Below, in pieces: positions 58,185-64,000 of a DNA stretch of 64,000 bases. Made by a program: the position numbers and the translations under genes. The stretch comes from JAWMQL01 sp033283165 (lineage in GTDB: Bacteria > Pseudomonadota > Gammaproteobacteria > Pseudomonadales > Halieaceae). The first letter of the stretch is position 1. Every line of letters begins with the position of its first letter. The notes beneath the pieces were generated by a model that was given only the letters and a program-made list of their open reading frames with translations, was not told the origin of the DNA and searched no databases. Location: assembly GCA_033283165.1 (NCBI GenBank), contig JAWMQL010000002.1:620001-684000 (forward strand), read 5' to 3'.

Positions 58185-60383
58185 ATGTCCGTACTCCGCC
58201 TGGCGATTCCCACCCCCCTGCGCCGACTGTTCGACTACCTGCCACCCCCCGGGTTGAGCGCTGAGGACATTGCCGCGCTGGAGCCCGGGGTACGCCTGCG
58301 AGTGCCCTTCGGCCATCGCGAGGTGACGGGAATCCTGGTCGCGGTACTGAACGAGGGTGAGCTGGCCCACGACCAGCTCAAGCCAGCCCTGGCCCTGTTG
58401 GACCACGAGCCACTGCCGGGACGGGCGCTGCTGGACCTGTGCCTGTGGGCGGCGGATTACTATCACCACCCGGCGGGTGAAGTCTTGAGCCTGGCATTCC
58501 CCACTCACCTGCGACGGGGTGCTCCCCACCAACCTGCGGGGGAACCGGGGTGGACCCTGAGCCAGCGGGGCAAGGGCCTGCCGGAGGGCGCATTGCCGCG
58601 CTCGCCGCGACAGTCCCAGGCCCTGGGACTGCTGCAGAAGAGCGGGGCCCTGAGCCAGGCGCGGTTGCGACGGGAGGGCATCAGTACCGCGGTCTTGCGC
58701 GCGCTCCGCGACAAGGATCTGGTGGCGCCATGCACCCTGGCGCCACAGCATTTCGAGGCCAGCGCCAGGGACGGGCTGAAACTCAATCCCGACCAGCAGC
58801 GAGCGGTGCGATCCATGGCCGCCTCGCTGGGGGCATTCCACTGCCACCTGCTGGAGGGGGTGACCGGCAGCGGCAAAACCGAGGTCTATCTGCAGCTGAT
58901 CGACGCCTGTCTGCAGCGCGGCCTGCAGGCGCTCGTGCTGATACCGGAAATCGGCCTTACGCCCCAGACACTGGCCCGCTTCGAACAACGATTCGACGCC
59001 GAGATCGTCGTTTTTCACTCGGGCCTCGGTGACTCCAGGCGATTGCAGGCGTGGGAAGCCGCCCGGGATGGACGAGCCCATATCGTGATCGGAACCCGCT
59101 CGGCGGTTTTCACCCCCCTGCAACGACCCGGCCTGATCATCGTTGACGAGGAGCACGACCTGGCCTTCAAACAGCAGGACGGCTTTCGCTATTCCGCCCG
59201 CGACGTGGCGGTGAAGCGGGCCCAACTGCAGGCCTGCCCGGTCGTGCTGGGCAGCGCCACCCCCTCCCTGGAAAGCCTCAACAATGCCCTGAGCGGCCGC
59301 TACCAGCACCACCGGCTGCCCCAACGTGCAGGTCGCGGTGCCCTGCCCCGCCTGGAAGTGCTCGACATCCGCCGCCAGGCACTGACTGGCGGCCTGTCCC
59401 CGGACCTGCAACAGGCCCTGCGCGCCACCCTGGAACGGGGAGAGCAGGCCCTGCTGTTCCTCAATCGGCGCGGTTACGCGCCCAGCCTGATCTGCCACGA
59501 CTGTGGCTGGACGGCCCAATGCGCCGGCTGCGATGCGCGCCTGACCCTGCATCGGCGGGCGCAACGCCTGCGCTGCCATCACTGCGGGGCCAGCGCAGCG
59601 GTACCCCGTACCTGCCCGGAGTGCCAGGGCGACCGTCTGCTGACCCGGGGCCTGGGCACGGAGCAGGCCGAGGAAAGCCTGCGGCAGCTGCTCCCGCGTT
59701 GGCCGGTCTACCGGGTGGACAGCGATTCCACCGCCCGCCGCGAGGCCCTGCTCAAGTTGCTGGATGAGATCAACCGCGGCGAACCCTGCGTCCTGCTGGG
59801 CACCCAGATGCTGGCCAAAGGCCACCACTTTCCAGCCGTCAGCCTGGTGGCCGTGATGGACGCCGACGCCCTGCTGTTCAGCGCCGATTTTCGCGGCGAG
59901 GAACGCATGGCACAACTGCTGACCCAGGTGGCTGGTCGGGCCGGCCGGGACGGCCTGCCGGGTCTGGTGCTGTTGCAGAGCCACTATCCGGATCACCCCG
60001 CCCTGCAGGCCCTGCTGCGGGAAGACTACGGCACCCGGGCCAGGCACCTGCTGGAGCAGCGCCACCAGCAGGGACTCCCCCCCGCAGGTCACCTGGCCCT
60101 GGTGCGTTCCGACTGTGCGGACGCCGCGCGCGGGGAACAATTCCTGGCTGACGTCAGGCGCCAGGCACAGCCGCAACTGCCGGCGGGCAGCTCCCTGGTG
60201 GGCCCCCTCCCCGCCCCCCTGCACCGCCGTGCCGGACTGTACCGCAGCCAGTTGCTGCTCAGCAGCCCGTCCCGTACCGCAGCGCGCGCCGGTGCGGCGC
60301 TGCTGGTGGCCACTGCCGAGGCAATGCCCCGGGTAAATGGCTGCCACTGGTCCCTGGAGGTCGACCCACAGGAACTGGGCTAG
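58185..60383 (+). CDS. priA: Primosomal replication protein N' (PriA helicase)
   Basis: 732 residues of a superfamily-2 DNA helicase that restarts stalled forks. An N-terminal DNA-binding domain is followed by Walker A GVTGSGKTEVYLQ (about 226), DEEH box (IIVDEEHDLAFKQQ), the zinc-binding insert CHDCGWTAQCAGC...CHHCGASAAVPRTCPEC and GTQMLAKGHHFPAV. The gene starts ATG and stands 29 nt upstream of an intergenic stretch before argS. Conserved next to rpmE. Confidence 0.96.
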   Translation: MSVLRLAIPTPLRRLFDYLPPPGLSAEDIAALEPGVRLRVPFGHREVTGILVAVLNEGELAHDQLKPALALLDHEPLPGRALLDLCLWAADYYHHPAGEVLSLAFPTHLRRGAPHQPAGEPGWTLSQRGKGLPEGALPRSPRQSQALGLLQKSGALSQARLRREGISTAVLRALRDKDLVAPCTLAPQHFEASARDGLKLNPDQQRAVRSMAASLGAFHCHLLEGVTGSGKTEVYLQLIDACLQRGLQALVLIPEIGLTPQTLARFEQRFDAEIVVFHSGLGDSRRLQAWEAARDGRAHIVIGTRSAVFTPLQRPGLIIVDEEHDLAFKQQDGFRYSARDVAVKRAQLQACPVVLGSATPSLESLNNALSGRYQHHRLPQRAGRGALPRLEVLDIRRQALTGGLSPDLQQALRATLERGEQALLFLNRRGYAPSLICHDCGWTAQCAGCDARLTLHRRAQRLRCHHCGASAAVPRTCPECQGDRLLTRGLGTEQAEESLRQLLPRWPVYRVDSDSTARREALLKLLDEINRGEPCVLLGTQMLAKGHHFPAVSLVAVMDADALLFSADFRGEERMAQLLTQVAGRAGRDGLPGLVLLQSHYPDHPALQALLREDYGTRARHLLEQRHQQGLPPAGHLALVRSDCADAARGEQFLADVRRQAQPQLPAGSSLVGPLPAPLHRRAGLYRSQLLLSSPSRTAARAGAALLVATAEAMPRVNGCHWSLEVDPQELG

Positions 60384-60480
60384 GGCCTGTTCGCGCTGGC
60401 CTTCACCGCTGGATACAAGGATAATAGGCAGCTGTCGCCCGACACGGGCGAGATTCCGACCAACCACCCGCAGAACCAAG

Positions 60481-62166
60481 ATGAAGCAAGAACTGACCCA
60501 GCTAATCGAGCAAGCGCTGGCGAGCCTGACTGCCAGCGGCGAACTGCCGGACGGCCTGGAACCCCGTATCCAGATCGACCGCACCCGCGACAAGGCCCAC
60601 GGCGACCTGGCCAGCAATATCGCCCTGACCCTGGCAAAGAAGGCCGGCATGAAACCGCGGGAGCTGGCGACCATGATCTGCCGGGCACTGCCCCGCAGCG
60701 AGCTGGTGGCCAGCACCGAAATCGCCGGGCCCGGCTTCATCAACTTTTTCCTGACGGACCACTCCAACCAGGCCGTGGTACAGCGCATCCTGGACCAGGG
60801 CCCGCGTTACGGTTGCTCCGATACCGGAGCGGGGCGCAAGGTGCAGGTGGAGTTCGTCTCCGCCAATCCCACCGGGCCGCTGCACGTGGGCCACGGTCGG
60901 GGCGCCGCCGTGGGCGACAGTATCTGCCGCCTGCTGACTGCCACCGGCTGGGATGTAACCAGCGAATTTTACTACAACGATGCCGGCCAGCAGATCAACA
61001 ACCTGGCCCTGTCGGTGCAGGCCCGCTGCCAGGGCCTGGAGCCCGACGATGCGGGCTGGCCGGAAGACGGCTACCGGGGCGACTACATTGTCAACGTCGC
61101 GGAAGCCTACATGCGGCGTGATCGGGTGGACGCCGAGGACCAGCATGTAACCGGTGCGGGTGACCCGCTGGACCTGGAGGCAATCCGCCATTTTGCGGTG
61201 GCCTATCTGCGCCGCGAGCAGGACCTGGACCTGAAGGCCTTCGCGGTACATTTCGATGTCTACTTCCTGGAATCCTCCCTCTATGAAACCGGCGAGGTGG
61301 AGGCGGCTGTCGAGTCACTGGTGGCCAATGGCCACACCTACGAGCAGGACGGGGCGCTGTGGTTGCGCACCACTGACTTCGGCGACGACAAGGACCGGGT
61401 GATGCGCAAGCGAGAAGGGGGATACACCTATTTCCTGCCGGATGTGGCCTATCACCTGAACAAGTGGCGGCGCGGCTTCGAGCAGGTTATCGACGAACAG
61501 GGCGCTGATCACCACAGTACCGTCACCCGCGTACGCGCCGGTCTGCAGGCCCTGCAGGCGGGCATACCGGAGGGCTGGCCGGACTACGTGTTGCACCAGA
61601 TGGTCACCGTGATGCGCGATGGCCAGGAAGTGAAACTTTCCAAGCGTGCCGGCAGCTACCTGACCCTGCGCGACCTGATCGACGAGGTGGGCCGGGACGC
61701 CACCCGGTATTTCCTGGTGGCCCGGGCCCCCAGTTCGCAGCTGACCTTTGATATCGACCTGGCATTATCCCAGAGCAACGACAACCCCGTTTATTACATC
61801 CAGTACGCCCATGCCAGGGCCTGCTCGGTCATGCGCAAGCTGGAGGCGCAGGGCTGGCGATGGTCCGCAGACCAGGCCGTGACGCAACTGGACAGCCTGA
61901 CCGAGGAACAGGAAAAAGCCCTGTTCCGGCGCCTGGACCAGTACCCGGAGGTGGTGGCGGGCGCCGCGGCGGCGCGGGAACCTCACGGGGTCGCCAACTA
62001 CCTGCGCGAACTGGCCGCAGATTTCCATACCTGGTACAACGCGCACAAAATGCTGGTAGACGACGAAGTACAGCGCAACGGCCGGGTTGCCCTGTGCCAG
62101 GCGGTGCGCCAGGTGGTGGCCAACGGCCTGGATTTACTGGGCGTCTCGGCTCCGGAGAGCATGTAG
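60481..62166 (+). CDS. argS: Arginyl-tRNA synthetase ArgS
   Basis: 561 residues of a class-I synthetase. The HIGH motif is PTGPLHVGHGRG (about residues 137-148), the KMSKS region appears as VKLSKRAGSYLTL, and the C-terminal anticodon-binding helices include YIQYAHARACSVMRKLE. Charges tRNA-Arg. The ATG at 60481 was chosen; in-frame sequence before it overlaps the priA end and is not family-like. The stop is followed immediately by the SPOR gene start (0-nt gap). Confidence 0.96.
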   Translation: MKQELTQLIEQALASLTASGELPDGLEPRIQIDRTRDKAHGDLASNIALTLAKKAGMKPRELATMICRALPRSELVASTEIAGPGFINFFLTDHSNQAVVQRILDQGPRYGCSDTGAGRKVQVEFVSANPTGPLHVGHGRGAAVGDSICRLLTATGWDVTSEFYYNDAGQQINNLALSVQARCQGLEPDDAGWPEDGYRGDYIVNVAEAYMRRDRVDAEDQHVTGAGDPLDLEAIRHFAVAYLRREQDLDLKAFAVHFDVYFLESSLYETGEVEAAVESLVANGHTYEQDGALWLRTTDFGDDKDRVMRKREGGYTYFLPDVAYHLNKWRRGFEQVIDEQGADHHSTVTRVRAGLQALQAGIPEGWPDYVLHQMVTVMRDGQEVKLSKRAGSYLTLRDLIDEVGRDATRYFLVARAPSSQLTFDIDLALSQSNDNPVYYIQYAHARACSVMRKLEAQGWRWSADQAVTQLDSLTEEQEKALFRRLDQYPEVVAGAAAAREPHGVANYLRELAADFHTWYNAHKMLVDDEVQRNGRVALCQAVRQVVANGLDLLGVSAPESM

Positions 62167-62736
62167 ATGACGGCCCGGGCCAGAGGGAAGGCGGCGACCG
62201 GGAGGCGCACCGGTGGCGCCAGTCGCCACCGGGACAAACCGGCGGTCAGTGGCTGGCGCTGGTATGCGGCCGGCCTGCTGTCGGGGGTATTCCTGTCCTT
62301 TCTCCTGTACCTGGGTACACTTGCACCGGAGCACACCACCCCGACCGCCGGCGCCCCGGAAAACCCCGCGCTGGACAGCAGCACGCCCAAGCCGCGATTC
62401 GATTTCTATACCGTGTTGCCGGAACAGAGCATAGAGGTCGAGGTCGACCCCGCCGAGGTGGCTCGGGCCCGTTCCCACGGTGACAACGGCGGTACCGAAC
62501 TGTACCTGTTGCAGGCCGGCTCGTTCCGCAATCCCGAGGACGCCGACCGCCGCCGGGGTGAACTGTTACTGCTGGGCCTGGAGCCCAGAGTAGAGCAGAG
62601 CGACGGCGATAACGGTCGCTGGTACCGGGTATTTGTCGGGCCCTTCGATTCCCGCTCCAAGGTCGCCAGGGCCCGCAGCATGACTGCGGCCGAGGGCATA
62701 GACACCCTGCTGCTGAAACGGGGACCATCCAACTGA
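62167..62736 (+). CDS. SPOR domain protein (FtsN-like)
   Basis: 189 residues. A basic N-terminus, one membrane helix (about 36-55, YAAGLLSGVFLSFLLYLG), a linker, and a C-terminal SPOR domain (LYLLQAGSFRNPEDADRRRGELLLLGLEPRVEQ, WYRVFVGPFDSRSKVARARSM), which binds denuded septal glycan. Position between argS and hslV is that of the FtsN-like protein of pseudomonads. Shorter than E. coli FtsN, and the FtsA-binding cytoplasmic motif is not recognisable. Confidence 0.88.
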   Translation: MTARARGKAATGRRTGGASRHRDKPAVSGWRWYAAGLLSGVFLSFLLYLGTLAPEHTTPTAGAPENPALDSSTPKPRFDFYTVLPEQSIEVEVDPAEVARARSHGDNGGTELYLLQAGSFRNPEDADRRRGELLLLGLEPRVEQSDGDNGRWYRVFVGPFDSRSKVARARSMTAAEGIDTLLLKRGPSN

Positions 62737-62819
62737 CCCGGCCGGGCTTGAAATTTCGCCCCGCTGCCCCATATTGAATGCATCCCCCCCGATTCCCACC
62801 GGCTCCCGGAGGTCAGACA

Positions 62820-63359
62820 GTGGAACAATACAGAGGCACGACCATACTTTCCGTGCGCCGAGGAAACAGCGTCGTGATCGGCGGCGATGGCCAGGTATCC
62901 ATGGGCAATACCGTGATGAAAGGCAACGCCCGCAAGGTGCGGCGCCTGTTCAAGGACCAGGTGCTGGCCGGTTTTGCCGGCGGTACTGCCGACGCCTTCA
63001 CCCTGTTTGAACTGTTCGAGGCACAACTGGACAAGCACCAGGGCCACCTGGTGCGAGCGGCGGTGGAGCTGGCCAAGGCCTGGCGCACCGAGCGCGCCCT
63101 GCGCCAGTTGGAAGCGCTGTTGGCGGTGGCAGACAAGGACACCTCGCTCATCATCACCGGCAACGGCGATGTGATCGAGCCGGAGGACAACCTGATTGCC
63201 ATTGGCTCAGGCGGCCCCTATGCCCAGGCTGCTGCGCGCGCGCTGCTCGAGAACACCGATCTTGACGCCCGCAGCATCGTGGAGAAAGGGCTGGCGATCG
63301 CCGGCGATATCTGCGTGTACACCAACCACAATCGCACCATCGAACAACTGGATTACTGA
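62820..63359 (+). CDS. hslV: ATP-dependent protease subunit HslV
   Basis: 179 residues. The peptidase of the HslUV protease. The GTG at 62820 has GGAGG 7 nt upstream; the upstream ATG at 62778 in frame has none. The sequence begins MEQYRGTTILSVRR, so the catalytic Thr is at position 7 or 8 after a short propeptide, rather than residue 2 as in E. coli. Motifs GNTVMKGNARKVRRL, GFAGGTADAFTLFELFE, AAVELAKAWRTERALR, SLIITGNGD and NLIAIGSGGPYAQAAARAL. The stop overlaps the hslU ATG by one base. Confidence 0.96.
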   Translation: MEQYRGTTILSVRRGNSVVIGGDGQVSMGNTVMKGNARKVRRLFKDQVLAGFAGGTADAFTLFELFEAQLDKHQGHLVRAAVELAKAWRTERALRQLEALLAVADKDTSLIITGNGDVIEPEDNLIAIGSGGPYAQAAARALLENTDLDARSIVEKGLAIAGDICVYTNHNRTIEQLDY

Positions 63360-64000
63360 TGTCGAACATGACCCCCCGCGAGATCGTGCACGAGCTCGAC
63401 AAACACATCATCGGCCAGGACGACGCCAAGCGCGCGGTCGCGATCGCCTTGCGCAATCGCTGGCGCCGTATGCAGTTGCCGGAGCAACTGCGGGCCGAGA
63501 TCACCCCCAAGAATATCCTGATGATCGGGCCCACCGGAGTCGGCAAGACCGAGATTGCCCGGCGCCTGGCGAAACTGGCCAACGCTCCCTTTGTCAAAGT
63601 GGAAGCGACCAAATTTACCGAGGTCGGCTACGTGGGCCGCGACGTGGAGTCGATCGTACGCGACCTGGCCGACGTGGCGATCAAGATTTACCGGGAACAG
63701 GAAATGAACCGGGTCCGTTTCCGGGCCGAGGAAACCGCCGAGGAACGGGTGCTGGATATCCTGTTACCGCCGGCCCGGGGCGACGAGAGCGACAGCTCCT
63801 CGAGCACCCGTCAGCTGCTGCGTAAGAAACTGCGCGAGGGAGCGCTGGACGAAAAGGAGATCGAGGTCGAACTGAGCAGCGCCGGGCCAGGGGTGGAAAT
63901 CATGGCACCCCCGGGTATGGAGGAGATGACCAGCCAGTTGCAGAGTATGTTCTCCAATCTGTCCCGCCCCCAGCGCAAGACCCGCAAGATGACGGTCAAG
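63359..64000 (+). CDS. hslU: HslU ATPase, 5' part (truncated by window end)
   Basis: The first 214 residues of the AAA+ unfoldase partner of HslV; the gene continues past the window end. Start ATG at 63359 overlaps the hslV stop (TGATG). Motifs: MTPREIVHELDKHIIGQDDAKRAVAIALRNRWRR and Walker A MIGPTGVGKTEIARRLAK, ATKFTEVGYVGRDVESIVRDL. The variable I-domain begins near the window end. Confidence 0.97.
   Translation, partial: MSNMTPREIVHELDKHIIGQDDAKRAVAIALRNRWRRMQLPEQLRAEITPKNILMIGPTGVGKTEIARRLAKLANAPFVKVEATKFTEVGYVGRDVESIVRDLADVAIKIYREQEMNRVRFRAEETAEERVLDILLPPARGDESDSSSSTRQLLRKKLREGALDEKEIEVELSSAGPGVEIMAPPGMEEMTSQLQSMFSNLSRPQRKTRKMTVK

Noticed and set aside
58107..60788. 893-residue antisense frame over priA/argS
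   Set aside because: It spans the opposite strand of priA and lacks any domain or start signal.

Overview
The window is a GC-rich gammaproteobacterial chromosome segment. The gene order mrcA / pilMNOPQ-aroK-aroB / gltB-gltD-hemE, and maeB-type malic enzyme / rpmE / priA-argS-SPOR-hslV-hslU, is the Pseudomonas-like arrangement. A DUF3094 protein, a PA3496-like small protein, a large TonB receptor and a TPR-sulfotransferase point towards a marine group such as Halieaceae/Cellvibrionales. The lineage is an inference from gene content, not a phylogeny.

Layout. 1-10.3 kb: a 15-bp tandem repeat, a small acidic protein, a B12-binding radical SAM protein with a zinc-ribbon partner, mtnA with a coupled membrane protein, divergent puuA/puuB (putrescine degradation), and a TonB-dependent receptor. 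10.3-13.65 kb: a TPR-sulfotransferase facing a large protein that looks like a PqqD/RRE-type domain fused to a GT-A-like glycosyltransferase.

13.69-26.21 kb: a visibly more A/T-rich genomic island inserted in the 3' end of tRNA-Pro(CGG). It is bounded by a 14-bp direct repeat (13691-13704 and 26197-26210), carries a P4-type integrase next to the tRNA, and has TACCCCC motifs near both ends. The cargo is a DUF3800 gene coupled to a small unknown gene, a type I restriction-modification system in the order R-M-S, and a Shedu-like nuclease gene overlapping hsdS by 4 nt. The integrase-proximal half has a compact leftward set of small DNA-binding proteins (AlpA-like, Zn-finger, two winged-helix/HTH proteins, a Nu1-like HTH protein) and four copies of an iteron-like 13-mer. 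This resembles a reduced phage satellite carrying defence genes.

26.3-42.6 kb: tRNA-Pro with its promoter, DUF3094, an acyl-CoA dehydrogenase, and a biotin operon (bioB-bioF-bioH/C fusion-bioD) with a promoter overlapping a good BirA box. Then come comF (with an in-frame 15-bp repeat related to the one at the window start), modABC-srkA with 4-nt overlaps, a 170-bp palindromic intergenic element, a left-handed beta-helix acyltransferase, a TrmB-like methyltransferase, cysE and hemE.

41-64 kb: core genes gltD, gltB, aroB, aroK, pilQPONM (type IV pilus), mrcA, malic enzyme, rpmE, priA, argS, an FtsN-like SPOR protein, hslV and the 5' part of hslU, which runs off the window end. No CRISPR array and no rRNA were seen.
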